Origin: Bacillus aquiflavi
GTDB lineage: Bacteria > Bacillota > Bacilli > Bacillales > Cytobacillaceae
Length of the DNA stretch: 64,000 nt
NCBI RefSeq assembly: GCF_019915265.1
Contig: NZ_CP082780.1
Coordinates: forward strand, 3,162,001-3,226,000
Reading direction: 5' to 3'
The first letter of the stretch is position 1, and each line of letters begins with the position of its first letter. Below are positions 19,454-28,163 of this stretch, piece after piece. The position numbers and the translations under genes are program-made. The notes beneath the pieces are model-generated. The model was given only the letters and a program-made list of their open reading frames with translations, had not been told where the DNA came from and did not search any database.

Positions 19454-19489
19454 AGCTAAACACCGCTAATGGTGTTTAGCTTTTGTTTT
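19454..19489 (+). terminator. Terminator-like hairpin overlapping the ywgA stop codon
   Basis: AGCTAAACACC and GGTGTTTAGCT form a strong stem with a 6-nt loop, followed on the plus strand by TTTGTTTT. It would end ywhB transcription about 155 nt after its stop. On the minus strand the stem contains the last codons and the TAG of ywgA and lacks a T-tract. The gap 19300-19453 shows nothing else. Confidence 0.7.
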
Positions 19490-19974
19490 AAAATATCAAT
19501 ATATTGATATGCTTCTTCAATTTCAGCTTCTGTATAACGCTGTTTACTCTTTAATGTAAACACTTTCTCTTTCGTTTCTGCTTTTCCTAGTTTATCAAAA
19601 TACAATATCGTTGAAACAAGCTCTAAAAATCGAGCATTCTGTGTATTCATATCTGAAAAAACTTCTTTTAAATAGGGCATCTCGACTTTGTTCATTTTTA
19701 AAAATTCATCGCCTGAATCAGTTAGTGAATAGCGATACTGAACATAACCACCCTTTTTCTCTTTCACCTCATTTAGAAATCCCATGTTTAACAACTCTTC
19801 TATCCGTAAAGTCAGCTCCTCTGAATAAGGTCCATAAAAGTGAAATTGAAATTTTTCCTGGAAAGGAAACGATATTTTTTTTGCAATATAAATCATTTTG
19901 TGTAATTTTTTGCGTCCAATAATTTCGCCTGATACTGCTACCGCATGCATTATTTTGGCATGATCATTTAGCAT
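19456..19974 (-). CDS. ywgA: YwgA family protein
   Basis: A 172-aa cytoplasmic protein of unknown function. Recognisable segments are MLNDHAKIMHAVAVSGEIIG, RKKLHKMIYIAKKISFPFQE and FHFYGPYSEELTLRIEELLN. The N-terminal part looks like a winged-helix domain. The frame is open to 20055. The ATG at 19974 is preferred because GGGAGA lies about 10 nt upstream and the family starts there. It lies downstream of ywfO on the same strand, about 170 bp apart, as in the B. subtilis ywfO-ywgA order. Its stop lies inside a hairpin shared with the convergent ywhB. Confidence 0.82.
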   Translation of the reverse strand: MLNDHAKIMHAVAVSGEIIGRKKLHKMIYIAKKISFPFQEKFQFHFYGPYSEELTLRIEELLNMGFLNEVKEKKGGYVQYRYSLTDSGDEFLKMNKVEMPYLKEVFSDMNTQNARFLELVSTILYFDKLGKAETKEKVFTLKSKQRYTEAEIEEAYQYIDILKQKLNTISGV

Positions 19975-20143
19975 ACGTGTCATCTCCCGACTTTTAAATT
20001 TATCCCAATATGAAAAAACAATACTAACACATAGTTGGATGGATTTTTCAACCACTAAATAGCTAAGGTTTACTTAACCATTTTTCATACCTTTATATGT
20101 AAAAGGAACGTATAGTTTAACAGAATACATGTACGAGTATTTA

Positions 20144-21457
20144 TTATTTTTCCTCTTTTTGTAAACCGAGCAAGGCACAAATTTGCTTTTTAACACTTTT
20201 CTCTGAACGATCATCCATTATGAAATCTAGTGGATAATAAAGCTTATGATCTGTCCTTCTTTTCCCTGAAATCGCATCAACAATATCCGATTCTCTTGAT
20301 AATTCATGTATTTCTCCATTTTTCATCAATAAATGAATCGGCTGTCGCTCCTCTTCTTCCCCAGGACGATAAAAATCGTACGGCAAATCAGAAGAAGAAT
20401 CAACAACTAAATAGTATTCGGGATCAATCCCGGCCTGTTTAAAAAGCTCGGAAAGCCGAACAACTTTTTTATACTCTTTTGCCGGATCAAACTCCGAGTA
20501 TTTGAACAAATTTCGATTCATAAAGCGACTACAAAGATCTTTCAAAATTGAATCATCTTCCTCGATCCACATTTGTAAATAATAGAGTACTACTGCTTCA
20601 TCAAGCTTTAAATAGTCTTTTAATATTGGTTTATTTTCAAAGAGAGAGTAAAAATGAACTGGCGGAGTTTTAAATGAATAAGACTGTTTATAAAGGTGCT
20701 TCGCTCGATGCAACGTTTTTGTTAAAATCACTTCAGCACTGCGAGTAACTGGATGAAAATAAACTTGCCAATACATTTGATAACGACTCATAATATAATC
20801 TTCAACGGCATGCATCCCGCTATGTTTAATAACAACTTGATCATCATGAGGCCGCATGACTCGTAAAATCCGTTCCATATCAAAATGGCCATAGCTTACC
20901 CCAGTAAAATATGCGTCTCTTTGTAAATAATCCATCCGATCTGCATCAATTTGACTAGAAATTAAACTGACAACTTGCTTATTCTTATATGTTTTCCCAA
21001 TGACTTCAGCTACTTTTTCTGGAAATTCATTATTTACTCTTGCTAAAATTCGATGAACCTCGGTATTCCCTAAAATAATATCCTTTGTAAACTCTTCATG
21101 ATCAAGATTAAAAACTTTTTCAAATGAATGGGAAAAAGGACCGTGGCCTATATCATGGAGAAGGGCAGCACATAGCGATAACAATCTTTCCTCTTGATCC
21201 CACTCAGGACGTCCACAAAAGACATCATCGACAATCCGGCGGACAATTTCGTACACACCAAGAGAATGATTAAATCGGCTATGCTCTGCACCATGGAAGG
21301 TGAAAAAAGTAGTGCCCAGCTGTTTAATTCGACGGAGACGTTGAAACTCTTTAGAACCAATTAAATCCCAAATGACTTGATCTCGGACATGTACATAACG
21401 ATGAACTGGATCTTTAAAGACCTTTTCTTCATTTAATTTTTCCTTTGAATATCCCAT
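20144..21457 (-). CDS. ywfO: HD-domain phosphohydrolase (YwfO-like, dGTPase/SAMHD1 family)
   Basis: A 437-aa HD-superfamily protein. The metal motif set is HSRFNHSLGVYEIVRR (about residue 54) and LLHDIGHGPFSHSFE (about 98-112). Then come SSQIDADRMDYLQRDAYFTG and SYGHFDMERILRVMRPHDD. This is the arrangement of YwfO and SAMHD1-like nucleotide triphosphohydrolases. A dNTP or related nucleotide substrate is likely; the specificity cannot be told. The start MGYSKEKLNEEKVFKDPVHR follows AGGAAGAGG. It is monocistronic, or paired with ywgA. Confidence 0.88.
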   Translation of the reverse strand: MGYSKEKLNEEKVFKDPVHRYVHVRDQVIWDLIGSKEFQRLRRIKQLGTTFFTFHGAEHSRFNHSLGVYEIVRRIVDDVFCGRPEWDQEERLLSLCAALLHDIGHGPFSHSFEKVFNLDHEEFTKDIILGNTEVHRILARVNNEFPEKVAEVIGKTYKNKQVVSLISSQIDADRMDYLQRDAYFTGVSYGHFDMERILRVMRPHDDQVVIKHSGMHAVEDYIMSRYQMYWQVYFHPVTRSAEVILTKTLHRAKHLYKQSYSFKTPPVHFYSLFENKPILKDYLKLDEAVVLYYLQMWIEEDDSILKDLCSRFMNRNLFKYSEFDPAKEYKKVVRLSELFKQAGIDPEYYLVVDSSSDLPYDFYRPGEEEERQPIHLLMKNGEIHELSRESDIVDAISGKRRTDHKLYYPLDFIMDDRSEKSVKKQICALLGLQKEEK

Positions 21458-21650
21458 TTTCCAGCCTCTTCCTCTTTACTTCCCGTAACTTTTTATGCGG
21501 GATAAATAGAAACTTCCATTATTTCAGCCTCTACTATTAGTAGCCTTTTCCCGTTTAAACATAGGGTTAAACAAAGATCAACCGTACCATGAACTTAACT
21601 AATACGCTACGTTTTTGAGTAATCGATTCATTACCATAGACAATTAATAA

Positions 21651-21690
21651 AAAAAATCACCTATCAAAATGGTAGGATAGATGATTTTTT
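21651..21690 (-). terminator. Intrinsic terminator after the DUF1450 gene
   Basis: On the minus strand AAAAAATCA-CTATC type arms (AAAAAATCATCTATC against GATAGGTGATTTTTT) form a long stem ending in eight T. It directly follows the stop of the 21689-21910 gene. The A-rich opposite arm could let it work in both directions. Confidence 0.7.
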
Positions 21691-21910
21691 ATTTCAATTT
21701 TTTAAGCATTTTATCTTTAAGTTCTTTTTCCGTCATTGCCGCTAACGGTCGGTTATTAAAAAAAACAAAGGTTTTTTTTCGTCCTGGTCCGCAATATGAT
21801 TGACAGCCTATTTCAATCTTTGCCTTCGGATCAAGTTCTTTCAGAAGGGGAATTAATGTTTTTAAGTTAACTGCTTGACAATCATCGCAAACACGAAATT
21901 CGTTTGCCAT
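21689..21910 (-). CDS. DUF1450 family protein (YuzB-like)
   Basis: A 73-aa cysteine-containing protein. The motifs are CDDCQAVN at residue 8 and [18 protein letters not shown] at about 35, typical of the DUF1450/YuzB family, which has a thioredoxin-like fold and may bind a metal or cluster. The function is unknown. The ATG at 21910 is preceded by AAAGAAAGGGC. It stands alone between ywfO and the divergent rsfA and ends at its own terminator. Confidence 0.82.
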   Translation of the reverse strand: MANEFRVCDDCQAVNLKTLIPLLKELDPKAKIEIGCQSYCGPGRKKTFVFFNNRPLAAMTEKELKDKMLKKLK

Positions 21911-22079
21911 CTATATTACAGCCCTTTCTTCAATTAGGTAGACTTTAATTTATCATGATAACTAAAGGTATTTTACAGTTTATTGTTTGTGAATGCAAGC
22001 TGGAAACATTGGTAATCAAGTGTTTATTTCTTTTACATTGTTAATTTATAAAAAAAATCTACTATCCTTTCATTCAGTC

Positions 22080-22109
22080 GTATAAAAAGTTTAAAAATGG
22101 GTCATGCTG
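22080..22109 (+). promoter_or_regulatory. Putative sigma-F (forespore) promoter of rsfA
   Basis: GTATA (22080-22084) and GGTCATGCTG (22100-22109) are separated by 15 nt. This fits the sigma-F/sigma-G consensus GYATA-N15/16-GGNNANAMTR with one mismatch. The site is 50 bp upstream of the rsfA start. B. subtilis rsfA is known to be a forespore gene, which supports the assignment. Confidence 0.5.
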
Positions 22110-22159
22110 AAAATAGAACAGTTAATAAAATAACTTAAAAATATTAAGGAGTTGAAACC

Positions 22160-22843
22160 ATGAAACTTCGTCAAGATGCATGGACAGAAGAAAATGATTT
22201 GCTGCTTGCAGAAACTGTGCTCAGACACGTTCGAGAAGGGAGTACTCAACTAAATGCCTTTGAGGAGGTTGGAGATAGGCTTAATCGAACATCCGCAGCA
22301 TGTGGATTCCGTTGGAATGCGGTTGTACGCCATAACTATGAAAAAGCGCTTCAACTAGAAAAAAAACAGCGGAAACAACGGCAAAGAATTTTAGGTAAAG
22401 AGCAAGGTGGAAAGAAAAAGCTGCTTTACAATCCTCCGCCAATTGCTGTTGAAGATCTAGAGCCAATAACACCATCCGTTGATGTAGAAGTTAATAATAC
22501 AGCAAACGAAGATTTCCCAATTTCATCAACTAGTTCTCTTAACTTAGAAATGGTGATCTCTTATTTGCAAAACTTAAATAGTTCCAATCTTCAAGTTGAT
22601 ATTTTAAAAAGAGAGAATGAAAGATTAAAAAGAGAAAACAATGAATTAAAGAAAAATAATAAAGAGCTTGCAGCAAAAATTAACGATCTTGAAGAAAACA
22701 CCGTTACGATTCAAGAAGATTATGAGACACTTATGAAAATTATGAATAGAGCACGAAAGCTTGTTTTATTTGAAGAAGAAGAGCGTCCAGCAACAAAATT
22801 TAAAATGGATCGAAACGGCAATCTTGAAAAAGTAGCGGAGTAG
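22160..22843 (+). CDS. rsfA: Prespore-specific transcriptional regulator RsfA
   Basis: A 227-aa regulator. The N-terminal Myb/SANT-like domain [20 protein letters not shown] continues through [20 protein letters not shown] basic stretch (KKQRKQRQR) follows. The C-terminal half has a coiled coil at about residues 145-200 ([20 protein letters not shown]). RsfA fine-tunes sigma-F-dependent genes in the forespore. AAGGAG lies upstream of the ATG, and a sigma-F-like promoter is 50 bp upstream. It is followed by a long inverted repeat that separates it from convergent lipL. Confidence 0.93.
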   Translation: MKLRQDAWTEENDLLLAETVLRHVREGSTQLNAFEEVGDRLNRTSAACGFRWNAVVRHNYEKALQLEKKQRKQRQRILGKEQGGKKKLLYNPPPIAVEDLEPITPSVDVEVNNTANEDFPISSTSSLNLEMVISYLQNLNSSNLQVDILKRENERLKRENNELKKNNKELAAKINDLEENTVTIQEDYETLMKIMNRARKLVLFEEEERPATKFKMDRNGNLEKVAE

Positions 22844-22895
22844 ACAGTAATCTTTAGTTAAGAACTGGAGAAAGGCAACAGCATCCTCTTAAAAG

Positions 22896-22978
22896 AAAAG
22901 CCATTAAATGGATTAGAGTCGACAAAGTTGACAACTTGGGATAATTTTTAAAGAATCCAGAACCATTTAATGGCTTTT
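22896..22978. terminator. Bidirectional terminator-like inverted repeat between rsfA and lipL
   Basis: AAAAGCCATTAAATGG (22896-22911) and CCATTTAATGGCTTTT (22963-22978) are perfect 16-bp inverted arms around a 51-nt insert. The insert can form a small hairpin (GTCGAC/GTTGAC), and GGATT/AATCC offers an alternative pairing. A/T-rich ends on both sides suit termination in both directions between the convergent genes. Confidence 0.65.
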
Positions 22979-22980
22979 CC

Positions 22981-23830
22981 TTATGATTGAAAGACATTTT
23001 TATTCCTATCAATCATACGTTGCATATATCCGCTAAATAAAGATAGCTCCTTACTTGTCAATCCCCCTATATAAATATGTTCACTATGATTTTGCAAAAC
23101 AGATAAGAATCGTTGCATGACATCTTGTATCGTTAAAGGAACTGAAAGCAGTTCAGATAAAGAAGCCATTACATCTGGATTAATGTTCGGATAAGCTAGT
23201 TTTGTTTGTTCTTTTTTTGCTTTTTTTTGCATGTAAATAAAACTGCTTTAACAGGTTGGCTCTTTCACTTCCGCTCCCTGTAACCGAAAGATAAATTTGA
23301 ACAGCAACACCATTTCGAAGGCGCCGCTGAGAAATCCCGGCAAATTTTTTACCATTCATGCTTAAATCATAACTCCCAGGACAATATGATCCAACAATTT
23401 CTTTTGCCTCTATATCCTTTTTAAAATCCGAGAACAAAAGCTGAACTAACGCCCACATTGCATCATATCCCCGATTAATATCAATACCTTTTTCTGCTTC
23501 TGGCAAAACAAGTGTTAAGTTCAATACTCCTTTATCAAGCACGACCGCTAAACCACCCGAGTTTCTGACGATATAATGAAAACCATTCTCTTGTAAGTAG
23601 TCTAAACCATCCTTTAAATATGGGAGTTTTGTATCTTGAATGCCTAACACAACTGTATCGTGATGAACCCATGCTCTTGCTGTTGCCGAAGATAATTGTC
23701 CACCAACAGACGCACAAAGTGTATCATCTATCGCAAACGACTGTATTGCATCAAAGTGACCCCCGAGTGCAGACTGATCAATAATGCGCCATTGTTGTTG
23801 ACGTAATAATTTAAGCGCTTCCTCCATCAT
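22981..23830 (-). pseudogene. lipL: Octanoyl-[GcvH]:protein N-octanoyltransferase LipL, single-base frameshift near 23219-23229
   Basis: LipL moves octanoyl groups from GcvH to E2 subunits in lipoate assembly. The first part (from ATG 23830) has [57 protein letters not shown] and the catalytic-Cys segment [20 protein letters not shown]. The last part ([15 protein letters not shown], then QRMIDRNKNVF) is the expected C-terminus but lies in the +1 frame. On the minus strand the junction is A8-GC-A7; deleting one A restores a protein of about 282 aa, the normal length. As written, the first frame ends after 216 aa. Sequencing error, a real mutation and transcriptional slippage are all possible. 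The gene order (pta-lipL-rsfA) is conserved. Confidence 0.85.
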
Positions 23831-23878
23831 TTATTTTCTCCTCTATTTTTAACATTAAATTATGATATATGATAGAAT

Positions 23879-24850
23879 TTATAAAGCTTGAGCGGCAGTT
23901 ATGAGTGCTAATTTATAAACATCTTCTTCGTTACAGCCGCGAGAAAGATCATTAACAGGCTTGTTTAATCCTTGAAGAATCGGGCCAATTGCTTCAAAAT
24001 TGCAGAGCCGCTGGGCAATTTTATAACCAATATTTCCTGCTTCTAAGCTCGAAAAAATAAAAACATTTGCATTTCCTTGTATAGGTGAATTTGGTGCTTT
24101 CTTTTGGGCTACGGAAGGAACAAAGGCTGCATCAAATTGAAATTCACCATCAATTAAAAGTTCAGGTTCTCGTAATTTTGCCTCATTTACAGCGGCTATA
24201 ACCTTATCTGTTTCCTCTGATTTGGCTGAACCTTTTGTAGAAAAGCTTAATAGAGCTACACGCGGTTCAATATTAAACATTTTTGCTGTTTTCGCACTTT
24301 CAATAGCAATTTCAGCTAAATCTGCACTGTCAGGTGCAATATTAATTGCACAGTCGGCAAATACGTAATTTTCGTCATTTCGAACCATGATAAATACACC
24401 AGACTTTTTTTTGACATCCTCTTTAGTTTTAATAATTTGCAAAGCCGGGCGGACAGTATCTGCAGTTGAATGAACAGCTCCGCTTACTAACCCATCTGCC
24501 TTACCAATATTAACAAGCATTGTACCAAAATAGTTTTCTTTAAGTAAAATTTGCCTAGCTTCTTCCTCTGTTTCTTTTCCTTTCCGCCGTTCAATAAAAT
24601 TAGCTACAAGTTCATTAAATTGAGGAAAGGTTCTTGGGTCATATATTTTCATATTATTTATTGATATATGTAACTCTTCGGCCTTCGCTTTAATGCTGCT
24701 TTTGTTTCCAATTAATACAGGTGTAAGTAATCGTTCTTCAGCGAGCCTTTTTGCAGCGGTTAAAATTCTCTCATCTAATCCTTCAGGAAAAACAATTTGC
24801 AAACCTTGATCAATTAACTTCGATTTTAAAAGAGAAAATAAATCGTTCAA
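23879..24850 (-). CDS. pta: Phosphate acetyltransferase
   Basis: A 323-aa enzyme interconverting acetyl-CoA and acetyl phosphate in overflow metabolism. Motifs are IVFPEGLDERILTAAKRLAE, GLVSGAVHSTADTVRPALQI, the NIAPDSADLAEIAIESA segment, LSFSTKGSAKSEE and SPIQGNANVFIFSSLEAGNIG. The start is a TTG (24850) after GGAGGGG with 5-nt spacing; no better ATG is available. A weak cre-like sequence (TTAAAGCGAATGCA, 24951-24964, 11 of 14) lies about 100 bp upstream; B. subtilis pta is CcpA-activated. It lies just upstream of lipL on the same strand, 48 bp apart. Confidence 0.95.
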   Translation of the reverse strand: MNDLFSLLKSKLIDQGLQIVFPEGLDERILTAAKRLAEERLLTPVLIGNKSSIKAKAEELHISINNMKIYDPRTFPQFNELVANFIERRKGKETEEEARQILLKENYFGTMLVNIGKADGLVSGAVHSTADTVRPALQIIKTKEDVKKKSGVFIMVRNDENYVFADCAINIAPDSADLAEIAIESAKTAKMFNIEPRVALLSFSTKGSAKSEETDKVIAAVNEAKLREPELLIDGEFQFDAAFVPSVAQKKAPNSPIQGNANVFIFSSLEAGNIGYKIAQRLCNFEAIGPILQGLNKPVNDLSRGCNEEDVYKLALITAAQAL

Positions 24851-25283
24851 AACGTCCCCTCCTTACTATGTATGATAAAAGAGAAAAACAAAGGTAAATG
24901 ATTTCCAATTCTGTTGAAATTCATTAAACAACTCCGAATTTTACCTGAAGTTAAAGCGAATGCAGAAAGTCTACTTGAAAACTTGTCATTTGAGACGAAC
25001 TGCACAAGGCGGAAGCGGAAGCGATAGATCAGGCGTTCATGAGTTCGTTTATCAACAGAATCACGGGTGATAATACACATAAATAGAGTGATCATCTATA
25101 TTATGCCTTACACATTATTATATCAATAAATTTAATTTCTGCATTTTTGACAATTTCATTAATTTTTCTAGAATAAAAAAATGTTGAAACGGATTCACAG
25201 GGGTTTATTCATACGTTTAATGGCGAAACTATGTTATAGTAATTGTGGAAATGAGAATTATTTTTTCTTAGGAGTGATAATAA
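24851..25283. other. Intergenic region between divergent pta and hemQ
   Basis: This 430-bp gap holds the pta leader, a weak cre-like site at 24951-24964 and a GC-richer stretch at about 25000-25060. That stretch includes GGCGTTCATGAGTTCGTT, which resembles a sequence at 40477-40502. The hemQ promoter (25147-25174) is at its right end. An 82-codon open frame across the middle has no ribosome binding site or family resemblance and is not called. Confidence 0.5.
25147..25174 (+). promoter_or_regulatory. Putative sigma-A promoter of hemQ
   Basis: TTGACA (25147-25152) and TAGAAT (25169-25174) are separated by 16 nt, about 110 bp upstream of the hemQ start. The -35 is perfect. A second TATAGT at about 25233 lacks a clear -35. 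Confidence 0.5.
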
Positions 25284-26030
25284 ATGAGTGAAGCGGCACA
25301 AACTCTTGATGGATGGTACAGTCTTCATGATTTTCGTTCAATCGACTGGGCATTATGGAAAACGTTATCAAGCGATGAGCGCCAAGAAGTCATCCATGAA
25401 TTTCTAGGACTAGTTGAAAAATGGAACAAAACGGAAGAATTTAAAAAAGGAAGCCACGCTCTTTATACTATTGTTGGTCAAAAAGCTGACTTTATGATGA
25501 TGATTTTAAGACCAACAATGGAAGAGCTTAATGAAATTGAAACAGAATTTAACAAAACAAAACTTGCTGAATATACGATTCCAACTTATTCTTATGTCTC
25601 TGTTGTAGAGCTAAGTAACTATTTACCGCAAGGTGAAGACCCGTACCAAAATCCTGATGTTTTAGCACGACTTTATCCAGTCTTACCTAAAGCAAAGCAT
25701 GTTTGTTTCTATCCGATGGACAAGCGTCGTCAAGGTAACGATAACTGGTATATGCTCCCAATGGAAGACCGCCGCACTTTAATGCGCAGTCATGGTATGA
25801 TTGGCCGTAAATATGCTGGTAAAGTGAAACAAATTATTACTGGTTCTGTCGGCTTTGATGATTATGAATGGGGTGTTACGTTATTCTCTGATGACGTTCT
25901 GCAATTTAAAAAACTTGTATACGAAATGCGGTTTGACGAAGTAAGCGCTCGCTATGGAGAATTTGGTGCTTTCTTTGTTGGAAATATTTTAAATGAAAAT
26001 AATCTTGCAAAGATGCTACAAGTAAATTAG
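25284..26030 (+). CDS. hemQ: Coproheme decarboxylase (chlorite dismutase-like, YwfI)
   Basis: A 248-aa enzyme that oxidatively decarboxylates coproheme III to heme b, the last step of the coproporphyrin-dependent heme pathway of Gram-positive bacteria. [20 protein letters not shown] contains the catalytic tyrosine. [20 protein letters not shown] carries the proximal heme-ligand histidine, and [15 protein letters not shown] follows. The length is normal. The start ATG follows TTAGGAGTGAT. It is monocistronic, with its own promoter and terminator. In B. subtilis ywfI lies beside pta in the same divergent arrangement. Confidence 0.95.
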   Translation: MSEAAQTLDGWYSLHDFRSIDWALWKTLSSDERQEVIHEFLGLVEKWNKTEEFKKGSHALYTIVGQKADFMMMILRPTMEELNEIETEFNKTKLAEYTIPTYSYVSVVELSNYLPQGEDPYQNPDVLARLYPVLPKAKHVCFYPMDKRRQGNDNWYMLPMEDRRTLMRSHGMIGRKYAGKVKQIITGSVGFDDYEWGVTLFSDDVLQFKKLVYEMRFDEVSARYGEFGAFFVGNILNENNLAKMLQVN

Positions 26031-26037
26031 TAAAAGC

Positions 26038-26080
26038 AAAAATAAGAAATTGGCTCGTGCGCCATTTTCTTATTTTTTTT
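26038..26080 (+). terminator. Intrinsic terminator after hemQ
   Basis: AAAATAAGAAATTGGC and GCCATTTTCTTATTTT form a long stem around a short CG-rich loop, with eight T at the end. It lies within 10 nt of the hemQ stop. Confidence 0.85.
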
Positions 26081-26259
26081 AAAACACTTCTATCTTTTAC
26101 ATGTCATATTTAATCCTGTCATTTCATACAAATAAAAACAGTAAGAAAGCTTAGCTAATTTCATCTATACCGTACTCTATATAACTACTCCCTTAGCTAA
26201 ATATCTATATTTTATGAATTCACCAGCCCAAATCTTAATCATCAAAGAGAGGTGAAGTA

Positions 26260-26682
26260 ATGGCTGTTGTTAAACATACTGAAGAGGAGGTAAAGCTTCT
26301 TGCAAGATTGATGCGTGCAGAGGCGGAAGGTGACGGAAACCTTGGAATGCTCATGGTTGGCAATGTAGGTGTTAATCGTGTTAGAGCGGATTGTCTTGAC
26401 TTTCAGCCGATTACATCCATTCAAAAAATGGTTTTTCAAAGCCCAGGTGGATTTGAAGCTACTCAGAAAGGATATTTTTATCAAGCAGCTAGACAAAAGG
26501 AAATTGATCTGGCCCGAAAAGTGATAAAAGAAAACCGTTATCATCCAGCAAGTAATTCATTATGGTTTTTTAGACCTGCGGGTAGTTGTCCTGCTCAGTG
26601 GTATAATCAATGGAATTCAGGACGTTTCAAAGCTCATTTTTTTTTTAAACCGACTGTACAAAATTGTCCAAGCGTATATTAA
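26260..26682 (+). CDS. cwlJ: Cell wall hydrolase CwlJ (spore cortex-lytic)
   Basis: A 140-aa member of the SleB/CwlJ Hydrolase_2 family that degrades cortex peptidoglycan during germination. ARLMRAEAEGDGNLGMLMVG has the catalytic Glu. VGVNRVRADC and FFRPAGSCPAQWYNQWNSGR are the other conserved blocks. It has no signal peptide, as expected for a coat-located protein made in the mother cell. GAGAGGTGA precedes the ATG. gerQ, whose product CwlJ needs for assembly, follows 48 bp later, so this is the cwlJ-gerQ operon. I could not find a convincing sigma-E promoter. Confidence 0.95.
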   Translation: MAVVKHTEEEVKLLARLMRAEAEGDGNLGMLMVGNVGVNRVRADCLDFQPITSIQKMVFQSPGGFEATQKGYFYQAARQKEIDLARKVIKENRYHPASNSLWFFRPAGSCPAQWYNQWNSGRFKAHFFFKPTVQNCPSVY

Positions 26683-26730
26683 TCATTATAACATTTGGAA
26701 AGAAGGAAAAAGTTTTATAGGAGGGGAAAA

Positions 26731-27213
26731 ATGAAACAATCTAGTAAAAATCCGTACATGAACTATGGTTATTACCAACAAGGATATCAGCCATATTACG
26801 GAATGACTGGCCAACAAACGCCTAGTTATACACAGCCAGTCATGCCACAGGCAGCAGGAGTTGGAACGCTTCAAGTGCCAACACCATTAAATGCTCCAAC
26901 TCTTGGTCCACAAATACCGGGAATGTTGCCACTAGAAGAATCCTATATTGAAAATATTTTACGATTAAATAAAGGAAAGCTTGTAGATGTCTATATGACG
27001 TTTGAAAATAACCGAGAGTGGAATGCTAAAATATTTAAAGGAATTATTGAAGCAGCAGGCCGTGATCATTTAATATTAAGTGATCCTCCAACAGGATTTC
27101 GCTATTTATTACCTATGGTTTATGTAGACTATATTACGTTTGAAGAAGAAATTGAATACGAATATCCGTTTGCTGCTGGTACTCAGCCGCTCAGCGCTTA
27201 TTCACCGAGATAG
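26731..27213 (+). CDS. gerQ: Spore coat protein GerQ
   Basis: A 160-aa coat protein required for CwlJ localisation and cross-linked by the Tgl transglutaminase through N-terminal lysines. Here lysines are at residues 2 and 6. A Tyr/Gln/Pro-rich N-terminal half (NYGYYQQGYQPYYGMTGQQ) is followed by the conserved domain LPLEESYIENILRLNKGKLV and DPPTGFRYLLPMVYVDYITF. The frame is open from 26695, but AGGAGGGG precedes the ATG at 26731. It lies downstream of cwlJ and ends at a strong terminator. Confidence 0.95.
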   Translation: MKQSSKNPYMNYGYYQQGYQPYYGMTGQQTPSYTQPVMPQAAGVGTLQVPTPLNAPTLGPQIPGMLPLEESYIENILRLNKGKLVDVYMTFENNREWNAKIFKGIIEAAGRDHLILSDPPTGFRYLLPMVYVDYITFEEEIEYEYPFAAGTQPLSAYSPR

Positions 27214-27232
27214 CTAAATGACTTGATATTTT

Positions 27233-27257
27233 AGGAGCTTGCATAGGCTCCTTTTTT
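27233..27257 (+). terminator. Intrinsic terminator after gerQ
   Basis: GGAGC and GCTCC (with flanking A/T) form a short stem followed by six T, about 20 nt after the gerQ stop. Confidence 0.8.
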
Positions 27258-27290
27258 GCTTGCCGCCTATCAACTTCATCTTCCTAGTGT

Positions 27291-27662
27291 CTACAAATGT
27301 TTTACAGCAGCAATCATTAATAATACCCAAGCAATTAAAAAAGCTACACCGCCAAATGGCGTAATCGCCCCAAGTACAGTTATTTTTGTGACACTTAAAA
27401 CATACAAGCTGCCTGAAAATAAAATAATTCCAAGTAACATGATCCACCCTGAAGAAGAGATAAGCGAACTTACTGGCAATTTACCAGCAATCACTCCGAT
27501 CACAAGTAAGCCAACAGCATGGAACATTTGATAATTTACACCTGTCTTCCATGTTTCTAAATATTTTGGCTCAATTTTACCTTCTAACCCATGGGCGCCA
27601 AATGCGCCTAATGCAACTGCCAAAAACGCATTAACTGCGCCAAAAATAATAAATACTTTCAT
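27291..27662 (-). CDS. ywdK: DUF423 family membrane protein (YwdK-like)
   Basis: A 123-aa protein with four hydrophobic helices. The family signature is LGAFGAHGLEGK (about residue 18), then NYQMFHAVGLLVIG and GSLYVLSVTKITVLGAITPF GG-type glycines near the end. The function is unknown. It follows ywdI on the same strand (23 bp apart) and is convergent with gerQ. The ATG at 27662 follows GGGAGTGAGAG. Confidence 0.88.
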   Translation of the reverse strand: MKVFIIFGAVNAFLAVALGAFGAHGLEGKIEPKYLETWKTGVNYQMFHAVGLLVIGVIAGKLPVSSLISSSGWIMLLGIILFSGSLYVLSVTKITVLGAITPFGGVAFLIAWVLLMIAAVKHL

Positions 27663-27685
27663 CTTCTCTCACTCCCACTTTATGA

Positions 27686-27946
27686 TTAAAAGTCAAATAT
27701 CGAGTTTCCATTTGCTTCATCATCCATGTTGATCTGTTCTGAGTGATGATAAGTTAGTGATTGTTGCTTAAAAACCGGCTCACTTAATTCTGTTTTCGAT
27801 TTCTCCAACTTCTCATCAATAACTAAGTCACATAAAGTTTTTATTGAATAAATGCTTTCACGTAAACGCGCTTCTGTATCTGCTTTTTTTGCCTCTTGCA
27901 GCTCCAGCTCAATTTTATTTAATAACTTTTCAACAGAAATATTCAA
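27686..27946 (-). CDS. ywdI: YwdI family protein
   Basis: An 86-aa acidic helical protein of unknown function. It starts at a TTG (27946), preceded by GGAGGG at 5 nt, giving MNISVEKLLNKIELELQEAK. An open frame to 27982 lacks a ribosome site. LRESIYSIKTLCDLVIDEKL is the conserved part; the C-terminal third is poorly structured. In B. subtilis ywdI lies between ung and ywdK. Here a YhgE/Pip gene has come between it and ung. Confidence 0.75.
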   Translation of the reverse strand: MNISVEKLLNKIELELQEAKKADTEARLRESIYSIKTLCDLVIDEKLEKSKTELSEPVFKQQSLTYHHSEQINMDDEANGNSIFDF

Positions 27947-28163
27947 ATAATCCCTCCTAACAAATAGATTTTCCTTCAACACTTGTTCTATTCTTATGAC
28001 CTATTTTACATGAAAAGCAATTATTTTTCTAAAGTAATCTCAAAAGAATAAAGTTTTCAACATTAGAAAAGACTATTGTTAACTAAAAAAAATGAATATG
28101 GTATCATCTAAAAATAATAAGTTTGCCAAATATCCTCTAAATAACTTATGTAATGGAGAAATG

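Noticed and set aside
24847-25095. 82-codon frame upstream of pta on the minus strand
   Set aside because: No ribosome site, no family match; it overlaps the pta start region and probable repeat sequence.
26242-26544. 100-codon frame antisense to cwlJ
   Set aside because: Shadow of the well-supported cwlJ gene.
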